Below are positions 45,101 through 56,700 of a DNA stretch of 64,000 bases, piece by piece (within the stretch, counting starts at the first letter, position 1; the number at the start of each line of letters is the position of its first letter). The notes under the pieces are model-generated. The model was not told the DNA's origin. It saw only the letters and a program-made list of their open reading frames with translations, and did not search any database. Source of the DNA: Bacillota bacterium (GTDB lineage Bacteria > Bacillota > Clostridia > Acetivibrionales > Acetivibrionaceae); contig JAEWSG010000226.1 of the NCBI GenBank assembly GCA_023398495.1, positions 1 through 64,000 on the forward strand, read 5' to 3'. A program made the position numbers and the translations under genes.

Positions 45101-48100
45101 AGCAGTAAAGGTGATACGGTATTTTTCAAAATTGACGAGAAGCTTTTGAAGGGGCTTGAGAAGAGGGCCGCAAGTAAAGATGCCACACTATATATGTTGC
45201 TTTTATCGGCGTATTATATTCTGATCTCAAAGTATTCCGGGCAGGAGGATATTGTGGTAGGTTCTCCGGTCACAGGCAGAACAAATAGCGAGACCGAAAA
45301 GTTAATCGGAATGCTGGTAAATACATTGGCAATCAGGAATTTTCCCAGTGGAGAAAAGAAATTTGAGGATTTTTTACAGGAGGTAAAGAAAAGCTGCCTT
45401 CTGGCATATGAAAATCAGGATTATCCCTTTGAAGCCCTGGTGGATAAATTGAAAACACATAGGGAAACAGGCAGAAATCCCATATTCGATACTGTTTTTG
45501 TTTTTCAGAACACGTATAAGGGTAAAAGCAGTATCCCGGGTCTTACATTCTCTCCTTACGATTTAAACAGTAAAATTGCAAAGTTTGATTTTATGTTGGA
45601 AGCATCAGTAAACAGCGGTGTTTTGGAGTTTAAGCTGGAATACTGCACTGAAATTTTCAAAAGAGAGACAATGGAAAGGATGGCAGCACATTACGTTAAT
45701 ATTCTGAAAACGATTGAAGCAAATCATGAGATAAATTTGTTTGAGATTGAAGTGCTTTCTTCAAATGAAAGGAATCGGATCTTGTATGATTTCAATAAAA
45801 CTGATGCTGAGTATCCGAGAGAAAAAAGCATTCATACAATTTTTGAAGAACAGGCAAAAAGGGTTCCTGATAATATAGCACTTGTCTTTGAAAACAACAC
45901 AATGACCTACAGAGAGCTTAATGAAAAGTCCAATAGGCTTGCAAGGCTGCTGATGGAAAAAGGCGTTGAAAAAGAAAGTATTGTAGGGATTATGACAGAG
46001 CCGTGCTTTGAGATGATTATAGGCATACTTGCTGTATTAAAAGCAGGAGGTGCTTATTTACCGCTTCGAACCGACTATCCCGATGACAGGATAAGGTTTA
46101 TGCTCGAAGATAGTGGGGCGTCATTGATATTGACACGGGAAGAAAACTTTGAAAGGGTGCAATATGTAAGAGAAAAGGTTGATATTGAAGCTTACTGCAA
46201 CCGTATGTGTGATGGAACCGATCTTAATTTGCCATATAGTCCGGGCCAGGCAGCGTATGTGATATATACATCAGGAACAACCGGTAAACCTAAAGGAGTA
46301 TTAATAGAACATAAAAATGTAGTAAGACTTTTTATAAACGACAAGATGCTTTTTGACTTTGACGAAAATGATGTTTGGAGTATGTTCCATTCCTTTTGTT
46401 TTGATTTCTCGGTATGGGAGATGTACGGTGCACTGTTGTTTGGCGGAAGGCTTGTATTGGTACCAAGAGATGTCGCTAAGAGTGCCCTCGGATATTTAAC
46501 GCTTTTGAGAAAAGAGAAAATAACTGTTCTGAACCAGACACCTACTGCTTTTTATAATTTGATACGTGAGGAAATGGAAACACACGACAAAGAGCTTGCC
46601 ATAAGGTATGTAATATTTGGTGGAGAAGCACTAAAACCGGTAATGTTGAGACCATGGGCAGAAAAGTACCCTGATTGCACTCTTGTGAACATGTATGGAA
46701 TTACCGAAACTACAGTTCATGTCACATACAAGCTCATTACAGGAAGCGAAATTGAAGGTAACATCAGCAATATAGGAAGGCCCATACCTACAATGACTGC
46801 CTATATATTGGACAAGAATATGGTGCCTGTTCCTGTAGGTGTGACTGGAGAGCTTTATGTTGGTGGTCACGGAGTAGGGAGAGGATATTTAAACAGACCG
46901 GAGCTTAATAAAAGCAGATTCATCCAAAATCCTTACAAAAAAGGTGAGATAATATACAAATCGGGAGATCTTGCCAGATTTCTGCCTAATGGGGAGATTG
47001 AATATGTTGGAAGGATAGATCATCAGGTAAAAATAAGAGGGCACAGAATTGAATTGAGAGAAATCGAATTAAGGCTTTCAGAATATGAAGCTGTAAAAGA
47101 AGCTGTAATTATTGACTTGGAAGATATTGACGGAGGTAAGGTGCTTTGTGCATATTATATAGCAGATCAGGATCTTAGTGTCAGGGAGCTGAAGAACCAC
47201 CTTTCAAAGTCACTTCCGGAATACATGCTGCCTGCATATTTTGAAAGAGTTGATAAGATATATTTGAACGTAAATGGAAAAGTAGATAGAAGCCAGTTGC
47301 CAAAGCCTGGCAGGATTGTTAATACAGGCGTGGAATACGTGGCTCCAGATGGTGTGATTGAGGAAGAACTGTCAAATATATTGATGAACATACTGGGAGT
47401 TGAAAAGATAGGAGTCCATGACAACTTTTTTGACCTTGGCGGACATTCCTTAAAGGCATCCGTATTTGCTGCAACAGTATCAGCCCGGTTTAATATAAAA
47501 ATGCCTTTAACTATGATTTTCGAGAAACCTACAATAAAGGAACTTGGAGAATATATTAAAAGTGCAGATGAAACCTCATATACTCAAATAAAGAAGGCCT
47601 TTGATGCAAATGGATATTATCCTGTATCTTCTGCTCAGAAAAGGATTTATGTGTTAAGCCTTTTAGAGGGTGCAGATATAAGCTATAACATACCACAGGC
47701 GATGATAATTGAAGGAACACCCGATGAGGAAAAGATACTTAATACGCTAAACAAGCTGGTGCAAAGGCATGAGTCGCTGCGTACATCTTTTGAGGTCGTG
47801 GAGGGTGAGTTGGTCCAGATTGTTAATGAGGTGACACCTGTATGCCTGGAAGTAATTGAAAGTACGAATGACGATATGTTAAGAACGCTTAAAAGCTTTG
47901 TACGGCCATTTGACCTGAAAAAAGCACCACTCCTGCGAGTTGGCATCATAAAGGTTGAAGGCGGAAGGCAAGCTTTGGTCTTTGATATGCACCATATCAT
48001 ATCCGATGGGGTTTCAGCAGATGTTTTTATAAGGGATTTTATGAACCTCTATCAAGGCAAAAAACTGCCTGAACTAGAGCTTGGTTACAAGGATTACGCA

Positions 48101-50755
48101 GTATGGCAGAAGGAATCGATAAGGGATGGAGAACTAAAGCAGCAGCAGGAGTACTGGAGCAAACGATTATCAGGAAGACTTCCTGTTCTGAATCTTCCAA
48201 CCGATTATCGGCGTCCGACTTTGCAGAGCTTTGAGGGTGAATGTTTTACAATAGGTAGCGGAAAAGTTCTCAGTGACAAACTTAAGGAACTTGAAGTCCA
48301 AAAGGGAGTAACCCTTTATATGATTTTACTTGCGGCATACAATGTAATGCTATACAAATATACGGGACAGAAGGACATCATTGTTGGTACGCCGACTGCA
48401 GGCAGATGCAGGAAGGAAATGGAAGATGTAATCGGTATGTTTGTAAATACCCTTCCTATGAGGAACTTTCCTGAGGCAAATAAAACTTTTGACTTGTTTT
48501 TGGAGGAAATTAAGGAAAATGCGTTAATGGCGTTTGAAAATCAGGAATATCAACTGGATGAATTGGCGGACAAACTGGATATACAGAGGGATCTAAGCAG
48601 GAATCCCATTTATGACACTCTTTTGGCTGTGCAAAACATGGACATTACAGACCTTGAAATTGATGGTCTGAAAATTGAAAAAATGAATTTTGACAGTGGT
48701 ATTTCAAAACTGGATTTATCAATATATGCCATGGAGAGTAGAGATGAGACGGTATTTTGCTTTGAATACTGTACAAAGCTTTTTACAAGGGAAACAATAA
48801 GAAAAATGGCAATGCACTATATGAACATTCTTGAAATTATAGCCAGTGAGCCCCAGATAAAAATCTCTGAAATTGAAATGCTTTCAAGTCAGGAAAAAGT
48901 TCAGCAACTTAAAGAATTCAACAATACAAATACTTTCAGTACAGATGAAAAGACTGTACATGAGATGTTTGAAAAGCGGGTAAAGATGATACCTGATTAT
49001 ACAGCTGTAGTTTACAAAGGTGTTTCTCTTACCTACAGGGAGCTTAATTATAGAGCAAATCAGCTTGCAAGATTTCTGGAGTATAAAGGTGTAAGATATG
49101 GCAGTATTGTAGGACTAATGGTACAACGCTCAGAGGAAATGCTTGTTGGAATGATGGGAATTTTGAAAGCAGGCGGTGCTTATTTGCCAATTGATCCGTC
49201 TTACCCAGAAGAACGTATAAAGTACATGATAGAAAATTCAGGAACAAAACATATTCTGTTTAATGGGGAGAGGCCTGAAAAACTTAAATTTAACGGGCAG
49301 TTTTTGGATATTAAAGACCCTGATGTTTTACCTCTGGATGGAGCTAACCTTGAAAAAAATGTTTCCTTAAGGGCTCCGGCATATGTAATATATACTTCCG
49401 GCTCGACAGGAAAACCAAAAGGTGTGGTTATAGAACACAGGTCGGTTTACTACTTTATTTGCGGAGTATCCAAGGCTGTCAACTATTCTTCTTTTCAGGC
49501 TATACTGGCAATGACTACGCTGAGTTTTGACATACATGTACTTGAAACCTTAATGGCCTTGGCAGAAGGCTTGAAAATTGTTGTTGCAGATGAAAAGATG
49601 CAGCTTGACCCTGCTGCTTTAAATGGAGCAATTACTAAAAATAAAGTTGATATTCTTCAGGCAACACCTTCAAGACTACAGCTCCTTTTTAGTGCCCAAG
49701 GCATGAAAGCTGCCATGGAATCGGTTAAAGCCATACTGGTTGGAGGCGAGCCTCTTACAGAAAAACTTCTTGAAGAAATCAGACAGATTTCCGAGGCTTC
49801 AATATTTAATATGTATGGTCCTACAGAAACAACGGTATGGTCATCTGTAAAGGAATTGACGGGAGAAAAAAGGATAACCATAGGTAAGCCTATAGATGGT
49901 ACAAGGATGTATATTCTCGATGAAAATTTCAGACTGTTACCGATAGGGGCAATCGGAGAACTATGGATTGCGGGCTTTGGGCTTGCGAGGGGATACCTCG
50001 ACAATCCGGAACTTACCGGGGAAAGATTTATCAAATGCCCGTTTGAAGAAGGAAATAGGATGTATAGAACGGGGGATCTGGCTAGGTGGCTTCCTGATGG
50101 CAATATTGAATATATCGGCAGGATGGATAATCAGGTGAAAATCCGTGGATTCAGGATTGAAACGGGAGAAATAGAAGGGGAGCTTTTAAAGCTTGATGGA
50201 ATAAATGAGGCGATTGTATCGGCATTGGAGGACGACAATGGGAACAGATATTTATGTGCATATATCGTATCAAAGGTGGTTATGAGTGTAGCACAAATAA
50301 GGGAGCACCTTTCAAAAACTCTGCCCGAGTATATGATACCGTCCTATTTCATACAATTGGAAAGCATGCCTATGACGCCCGGGGGAAAAGCAGACAAAAA
50401 AGCATTGCCAAAGCCTGATGGAAATATAAACACCGGTGCCACATATGTAGCTCCGGAAAGTGAAACGGAAAGAGAAATGGTTGAGGTATGGAGCTCTGTG
50501 CTGGGCCTTGAAAAGGTGGGTATAAAAGATAATTTCTTCTACCTTGGAGGAGACTCGATAAAGGCACTTCAAATGATGGCAGCTTTAAGCAAATACAAGA
50601 TAAACTTAAGTGACTTATTTAAATATCCTACTATTTTTGAATTGAGCAAGGTTGTAAAACAGGAAGAAGCTGAAGATAGCAAAACAGAAGCAGAGTTTAC
50701 TACCACATCGCTTACGCCAGAGGAATTGGATATCATTAAGGAGATGATAAAATGA
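42149..50755 (+). CDS. Hybrid PKS-NRPS 3: KS-ACP-C-A(Thr)-PCP-C-A(Gly)-PCP
   Basis: A 2868-residue hybrid. The KS domain (27-455) has the full triad: Cys199 in DTACSSS, His332 in EAHGTGT and His372 in NLGHLD. Residues 460-630 are only the KS-flanking linker and post-AT segment (LPTYPFERRRCW) with no GHSxG acyltransferase, so the extender must be loaded in trans. No KR, DH or ER is present. ACP Ser713 sits in VGGDS. Next come C (His906), A with DFWNIGMVHK (Thr), PCP Ser1767, C (His1948), A with DILQLGMVWK (Gly-like) and PCP Ser2803. The C terminus, LTPEELDIIKEMIK, looks like a docking helix. Predicted additions are an unreduced C2 unit, Thr and Gly. Confidence 0.9.
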   Translation: MLNIKLEELVKNIDEANITEVEALDNRDIAVIGICARLPMADSAREFMENLINGKNCITELPQTRKTEADAYLKMKWGENNEIRYKKGSYLEELDKFDCQFFNISPREASLMDPNQRMFLEVSCGAIEDAGYGGGKIRGSRTGVYFGFVSDLGYQRFIGDVEPASLGASIPGNMASIIPGRVSYTLDLTGPSMLIDTACSSSLVAIHTACAGIRSGDCDMALVGSGKLSLLPLEDDNMLGIESKKYECRAFDDDSDGTCMGEGIMAVLLKPLSKALKDMDNIYAVIKGSAINQDGTSMGLTAPNALAQADVIERAWKAAEVDPNTISYIEAHGTGTRLGDPIEIDGIKRAFSKYTQRKQFCAIGSVKTNLGHLDSAAGMVGFLKAILSLKNGILPPSLHFNTPNRNIDFENSPIFVNSTLTEWKKEDHPRRCGVSAFGLSGTNCHVILEEAPAVNSTGTEQGLNVLTLSARSKEGVEHLLKAYLKFLNKESNMALGDVCYTANTGRGHYKFRLAVIAQNTDELKKKLSKAANAGMKTDGENGIWFGEVRTVNSAEDAYVSSDVAETKRINQLAESKIKESKACHRQITLLKDICELYVMGAAIDWDDFYSMESFRKISLPTYPFERRRCWIELPSKSLNKQTEASINRASLNCGQRTCEEAFIDINETKVALKGRNNNEYTANERIVASIWGKALGFDEFNVCESFYEVGGDSVIAIELCNNINRKLGLSIKVSDLLRYDTIESISKYLDSLTGKVKENSVAQDKEVCLKTTIMPIEEAEYYSLSSAQTRVILSEQLGATGMAYNTPSALMIEGQLDKEKTERIFKLLIERHEVLRTSFGFKDGVPFQKVHKDVEFSIEEWTADEGELENIMAGFIRKFHLDSPPLLRVGLVRLEENKYILLLDMHHIITDGMSLSILSGEFIQMYGGRELPEMRIQYKDFAKWHNDYLNCDELKKQEDYWVSVYQDGVPSLDIKEDFKRPVYKSSKGDTVFFKIDEKLLKGLEKRAASKDATLYMLLLSAYYILISKYSGQEDIVVGSPVTGRTNSETEKLIGMLVNTLAIRNFPSGEKKFEDFLQEVKKSCLLAYENQDYPFEALVDKLKTHRETGRNPIFDTVFVFQNTYKGKSSIPGLTFSPYDLNSKIAKFDFMLEASVNSGVLEFKLEYCTEIFKRETMERMAAHYVNILKTIEANHEINLFEIEVLSSNERNRILYDFNKTDAEYPREKSIHTIFEEQAKRVPDNIALVFENNTMTYRELNEKSNRLARLLMEKGVEKESIVGIMTEPCFEMIIGILAVLKAGGAYLPLRTDYPDDRIRFMLEDSGASLILTREENFERVQYVREKVDIEAYCNRMCDGTDLNLPYSPGQAAYVIYTSGTTGKPKGVLIEHKNVVRLFINDKMLFDFDENDVWSMFHSFCFDFSVWEMYGALLFGGRLVLVPRDVAKSALGYLTLLRKEKITVLNQTPTAFYNLIREEMETHDKELAIRYVIFGGEALKPVMLRPWAEKYPDCTLVNMYGITETTVHVTYKLITGSEIEGNISNIGRPIPTMTAYILDKNMVPVPVGVTGELYVGGHGVGRGYLNRPELNKSRFIQNPYKKGEIIYKSGDLARFLPNGEIEYVGRIDHQVKIRGHRIELREIELRLSEYEAVKEAVIIDLEDIDGGKVLCAYYIADQDLSVRELKNHLSKSLPEYMLPAYFERVDKIYLNVNGKVDRSQLPKPGRIVNTGVEYVAPDGVIEEELSNILMNILGVEKIGVHDNFFDLGGHSLKASVFAATVSARFNIKMPLTMIFEKPTIKELGEYIKSADETSYTQIKKAFDANGYYPVSSAQKRIYVLSLLEGADISYNIPQAMIIEGTPDEEKILNTLNKLVQRHESLRTSFEVVEGELVQIVNEVTPVCLEVIESTNDDMLRTLKSFVRPFDLKKAPLLRVGIIKVEGGRQALVFDMHHIISDGVSADVFIRDFMNLYQGKKLPELELGYKDYAVWQKESIRDGELKQQQEYWSKRLSGRLPVLNLPTDYRRPTLQSFEGECFTIGSGKVLSDKLKELEVQKGVTLYMILLAAYNVMLYKYTGQKDIIVGTPTAGRCRKEMEDVIGMFVNTLPMRNFPEANKTFDLFLEEIKENALMAFENQEYQLDELADKLDIQRDLSRNPIYDTLLAVQNMDITDLEIDGLKIEKMNFDSGISKLDLSIYAMESRDETVFCFEYCTKLFTRETIRKMAMHYMNILEIIASEPQIKISEIEMLSSQEKVQQLKEFNNTNTFSTDEKTVHEMFEKRVKMIPDYTAVVYKGVSLTYRELNYRANQLARFLEYKGVRYGSIVGLMVQRSEEMLVGMMGILKAGGAYLPIDPSYPEERIKYMIENSGTKHILFNGERPEKLKFNGQFLDIKDPDVLPLDGANLEKNVSLRAPAYVIYTSGSTGKPKGVVIEHRSVYYFICGVSKAVNYSSFQAILAMTTLSFDIHVLETLMALAEGLKIVVADEKMQLDPAALNGAITKNKVDILQATPSRLQLLFSAQGMKAAMESVKAILVGGEPLTEKLLEEIRQISEASIFNMYGPTETTVWSSVKELTGEKRITIGKPIDGTRMYILDENFRLLPIGAIGELWIAGFGLARGYLDNPELTGERFIKCPFEEGNRMYRTGDLARWLPDGNIEYIGRMDNQVKIRGFRIETGEIEGELLKLDGINEAIVSALEDDNGNRYLCAYIVSKVVMSVAQIREHLSKTLPEYMIPSYFIQLESMPMTPGGKADKKALPKPDGNINTGATYVAPESETEREMVEVWSSVLGLEKVGIKDNFFYLGGDSIKALQMMAALSKYKINLSDLFKYPTIFELSKVVKQEEAEDSKTEAEFTTTSLTPEELDIIKEMIK

Positions 50756-53700
50756 TAGAGCAAAAGGAAAAATTGGATTCTGGTATCAAGGATATTTACC
50801 CTCTCTCACCCATGCAGCAGGGTATGTTGTTCCACTATTTGAAAGACAATAAAAGCCAGGCCTATGTTGAACAAAACATAATGGAACTTGAGGGTGAGCT
50901 TGAGCCCGAAATATTAAGACAAAGCATTAGTAGAATTGTAGAAAGGCATGATGTATTAAGGACTGCTTTTGTCCATGAGGGAATCAGGGAACCTATGCAG
51001 GTGGTGCTGAAGGAAAGAGAGGCAGAATTCAGTTATGAGGATCTGGCGGGTGTTGGCAGTGCTGATAAAAAGATTGAAGAATATATTGAAGCTGATAGGG
51101 TAAGGGGGTTTGACCTAACAAAGGAAATTTTAATGAGGGTTTGCCTTTTTAGGACAAGTGTAAAAAATTATAAAATGATTTGGAGTTTCCACCACATTAT
51201 AATGGATGGTTGGTGCTTAGGCATTATAATAAAAGAAACAATAGAAACCTATTATTCCCTTGTGAAAGGTGAAGCAGCAATATTACCTGCTTCGGAACCT
51301 TACAGCAGATATATAAAGTGGCTCTCAAAGCAGGATCGAGAAGTGGCTTTGAAATTCTGGGGAAAATACCTTTCCGGCTACTTTGAAAAGGCAGAGCTGC
51401 CATTTACTAAAGGTTATTCCGGAATAAGTGAATACAGGCATGAAGAGATTATTACACCTGTCCGATGTGAAACAGTCAGGAAGCTTGAGGCAGCTGCGAG
51501 GAATATGAAGGTTACTTTAAACAGCCTAATCCAGACTATATGGGGGATATTGCTCCAAAAATACAACAACACCGAGGATGTTGTTTTTGGAACTGTTGTT
51601 TCGGGAAGACCTCCCGAAATCCGAGGAATAGAAAGTATGGTAGGGCTTTTTATAAATACAATACCCGTGAGAATAAAATGCTCAAGTGATACAACGCTTA
51701 ATGCTTTAACTTTAAATACACAGGAACAGCTGTTTGAATCGGACAGATATGCTTATTTACAACTTACCGAGATAAATGCACTGTCACCTCTTAAAAATGA
51801 GCTAATAAACCATATTATGGTGTTTGAAAACTTCCCTATAGAAGAAAGGCTGAAAGGAGAAGCAGGTACAGGCAGCACTATCAGGATATGTGAAATGAGG
51901 GGACATGATCAGATTAACTATGATTTTGCGATTGTTGTGATGCCTGGTAGAAAAATGAATATAAGGTATATATATAATGGGAATGTTTATGAAAAAGAGT
52001 TTATAGAAACCTTATCCAGGCATTTCCTTGAAGCACTGGACAGAGCAGCAGACAATAGTGAAATTACAGTGTTGGATTTGCAAGAGGTAACTGAGGAGGA
52101 AAAAATAAAGCTTTTATATCAGTTTAATGATACAAAAGCAGACTATCCTGAAGATAATACTATTCACAGGCTATTTGAAGAACAGGTGGAAAGGACTCCG
52201 GACAACACTGCACTTATTTGTGGGAATGAAGTACTTACATACAGGGAACTAAACAACCGGGCAAACCTTATAGCAGCAAGATTAAAAAAGCTGGGAGTAG
52301 AGAGGGAAAGTATTGTTGCCATTATCACTGAACGTTCTTTTGAAATGATTGCCGGTATTTTAGGAATACTCAAAGCAGGTGGTGGGTATTTACCTATCGA
52401 CCCCAGCTATCCTCTTCAAAGAATACGTTATATGTTGGAGGACAGCGGTGCAGCAACAATATTGACAAAAGCCGGTCTTTTGAATCAGGACTGGACAGCT
52501 GATTTTGAATCCGAGCGACAGGTAGTTTATCTCGATGAACCTGGAATGTATGATGGAGTTGCACAAAACCCTTCGGACGAAAATAAACCCTCTGATATGG
52601 CATATGTTATTTACACATCCGGTACTACAGGAAACCCCAAGGGAGCAGTAGTAGAACACAAAAATGTTGTGCGGCTTATGTTTAATGACAAAATTCAGTT
52701 TGATTTTTGTGACAGAGATGTTTGGACTCTTTTCCATTCCTACTGCTTTGATTTTTCAGTCTGGGAAATGTACGGTGCACTATTATATGGTGGAAAGCTG
52801 GTTATTGTACCAAAAACCGTGGCCCAAAGTCCGGGTGAGTTTATAAAACTTCTGGAAAAAGAAAAAGTAACAGTCCTTAATCAGACACCAACGGGCTTTG
52901 GAAATTTGGTAAGGGAAGCAGAAACTAATGATGCTGAACTTTTTAATATAAGGTACATAATATTCGGCGGTGAGGCATTAAAGCCGGCTTTGCTTAAGTC
53001 GTGGATGGAAAAGTACCCTGATACAAAGTTTATAAATATGTACGGAATTACTGAGACTACGGTACATGTCACTTATAAGGAAATTACCCGGTTTGAGGTG
53101 GAAAATAATGTAAGCAATATCGGAAGGCCAATCCCAACCCTTACAGCGTACATTATGGATAAGAACCTGAGGCTCCAGCCTGTAGGTGCGGCCGGTGAGC
53201 TCTGTGTCGGAGGCGAGGGTGTATGCCGGGGTTACCTAAACAGGCCTGAGCTTACAGCAGATAAGTTTATTCAAAATCCTTACAACGAGAAGGAAAGGCT
53301 GTATCGTTCCGGAGACCTCGCAAGAATGCTGCCTGATGGCGAAATGGAGTATTTAGGGAGGATTGACCATCAGGTAAAGATCAGAGGACACAGAATAGAA
53401 CTAGGTGAGATAGAAAACTGCCTGCTACAGCTGGAAGGTATAAAAGAAGCTGTTGTTTTGGCCGAGCCGGATGAAAACGGTGACATGGTACTTACAGCAT
53501 ACATTGCATCTGATAGTGAACAAAAATCAGGACAGTTACGGGAACATTTATCCCATTCGTTACCTGGATACATGATTCCTGGTGCTTTTGTAAAGCTTGC
53601 ACAAATACCGGTAACATCTAATGGAAAGGTGGATAGGAAGGCACTTGCACTTTTGCAAAAGCAAAATGGTTCTAAGAGCAATGTGGATGCTGGAGTCCCA

Positions 53701-56700
53701 TACCGTGCACCGGTTACTGAAGCTGAGGAGAAGCTGACAAAGGTTTGGCAGGATGTGTTGGGTCTTGAAAAGATAGGAACTGACAATAATTTCTTTACTT
53801 CCGGGGGGGATTCCATAAAGGCCATCCGAGTTGTAAACAGGATGAATATAGTTATGGGAACGAATTTTAAAATCCAGGATTTGTACAAGTATCAGACCAT
53901 CAGTGAAATTTCAGAGTATTTAAAAACACCGGAAGTACAGGAAACAGATGCATTGAAAGCCGGGAATAATGCTTTAGAGAGTATCAAAAGCGAAATACTA
54001 AAGGATAAGGAATTGTCTTTAAAGCTACCTGGAAGTTTTGAAGATTTTTACCTGTTAAGTCCAATACAACAGGGAATGGTGTTTTTAAACAAACTTATGC
54101 CTGATGAGCCTATTTACCATGATCAGTTTCCCTATGTAATAAAGATTAAAAACTTTGATATGGGAACATTTAACAAGGCGGTGGATATTCTCGTTAAGCA
54201 ACATTCTATATTAAGAACAACATTCATGATGAATTTGTATAAAGAGCCAATTCAAGTAGTATACAAGGCTGGCGGCGGGATAGTACCTCAAATTGAGATG
54301 GACGACCTGTCTGACTTTGATGCAAGCGAACAGGAAATCAAAATTGCGGATTATATGCAAAACGATTTAAGAAACAAGTTTAAGCTGGATAATGAACTTT
54401 TATGGAGAATGCGGGCTATAAAGCTTGGAAACGATAATTACTGCATACTTCTGTCTTTTCATCATGCAGTGCTTGATGGTTGGAGTGTGGCAAGCCTTAT
54501 GAGCGAATTGTTTTATATATTTGAAAAGCTTGCAAAAGGAGAGATGGCCAAGGTTCAAAGTCTTAAAAATTCATACAGGGAATACGTGGCATGGACAATT
54601 GGAAGAAAAGCCATGGAGGATGTTGTTGAGTTCTGGAAAAGATTTTTTGAAGGGTATTCAAGAAATAAACTACCCTTTAACATATCCAATAATAAAGTAA
54701 GCGATAAAACCGGAAGAGGAATTTTAAAGCTGGATCTTGACGGCAACCTTTTAAGTTCACTTGAGGAGAAGGCAAAGACTTATTCATGTACAGTGAAAGA
54801 TATATGTTTGGCTGCACACATATACCTTTTAGGGATACTTTCCACAGAAAGGGATGTTGTAACCGGAGTTGTAACCCACGACAGGCCTGTTATGGAAGAC
54901 AGCGAAAAGATTTTAGGATGCTTTTTAAATACAATACCTATTAGAGTTTCGACTGAAAATAGGATTGGAAAACTTGAACTTATAGAAAGAGTAAAGGACA
55001 GCTACCGTAAAATAAAATCTAATGAACTTTTCCTGGGGGATATTGCTGGTATTATTGGAGAAAGTGGAGTTAATGGTAATCCTATATTTGATACCCTCTT
55101 TAATTTTACCGATTTCCATGTGTTAAATAGTGTGCCGGGAATTGGAATTGTAGAGCAGGCCGACAGCAATGTAAAGACTTTTACAAATGAAATGACAAAT
55201 ACTTTTTTTGATCTGGAGATTTCAAAAACCCTCGATGTATTCTCAATGCAAATAAAGTATTCAAGAAAATACTTCTACCCGGAAGAAATAGAGACGGCTT
55301 CCGGTTTATATGTGCGTATACTTGAGGCCTTTGCAAAAGAAGACAGTAATGAGTTGAGTTTGGAGGAAGTCATAAAACCTTTGCAGCTAAAGGAAATAGT
55401 ATACGATTTTAATAATACTGCGTTGCCTTATGCAAAAGAAAAAACTATGCACGGCCTGTTTGAAAAACAGGCTGAAAAGAATCCCGGTAATGTTGCTCTG
55501 ATTACGGATGACAGGCAAATGACGTATGGGGAATTGAATGAAAGAGCAAACAGGCTAGCCGGATATCTGATAGATAAAGGTGTTAGAAATGGGGATTTAG
55601 TCGGTTTAGTGGTACAGCGTGACTTTGAAATGATTATAGGTATGTTTGCCATATTAAAATGCGGAGGAGCTTATGTTCCCATTGATCCTGCATATCCCGC
55701 TGCAAGGCAGGAGTATATTCTGACAAACTCAAAGGTGTCTGCTGTTTTGGTAGATAGTGACTATGAGATAGATAACGGTAATATTATAAGAATTAATAGC
55801 GATGAAGTAGATGCTTACCCGTCTGACAATCTTGATATAAAGAAAGCTTCCGGGGATCTTGCCTATGTCATTTATACTTCAGGCTCAACAGGGACACCAA
55901 AAGGGGTAATGATAGAACATCACAGTGCTGTTAACCTTATTTCGTGGGTAAACAGAGAATTTAATGTAAGTGCAAAAGATTCTCTATTATTTATTACTTC
56001 AATGTGTTTTGATCTATCTGTTTACGATATATTTGGGATGTTGGCGGCTGGAGGCAAGGTGGTAATTGCTAAAAAGAAACACGTTCAGGAGCCTGATGAG
56101 CTGAAAATATTGCTTTTAAATCACAAAATAACCTTTTGGGATTCCGTTCCGTCCACAATGAACTATCTTGTAGCTAATCTTGAGGATAAGGACAGCACCT
56201 ACCTTCAGGAAAATCTGAGGCTTGTGTTTATGAGTGGGGATTGGATACCTGTGCAGCTTCCCGCTAAGCTTGTAAAATTCTTTCCAAATGCCTGCGTGAT
56301 TTCATTAGGTGGAGCCACTGAAGGTACCGTATGGTCAATATACTATCCTGTTAAGGGAAATGAAGGCTCCATGAAAAGTATTCCTTATGGAAAACCTATT
56401 GACAACAATACTTTTTACATATTGGATAATGAACGTAAACCCTTGCCTAAAGGTGTAGCCGGAGAACTATACATAGGTGGTGTGGGTGTAGCGAGGGGAT
56501 ATATAAATAGACCTGACCTGACAAATGAAAGATTTGTACCTGATCAATTTTATAAAGGTAATATGATAGAGTCTCCAATGATGTACAGGACAGGTGATTT
56601 AGGCAGATTCTTACCTGATGGGAATATTGAGTTTTTAGGAAGAATGGATTATCAGGTAAAAATAAGAGGATATAGAGTAGAACTTGGAGAGATAGAAAGC

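Noticed and set aside
53800..54700. C2 of NRPS 4, next to the Cys module, as a heterocyclisation (Cy) domain
   Set aside because: The motif reads HHAVLDG, a normal condensation motif; the DxxxxD of Cy domains is absent.
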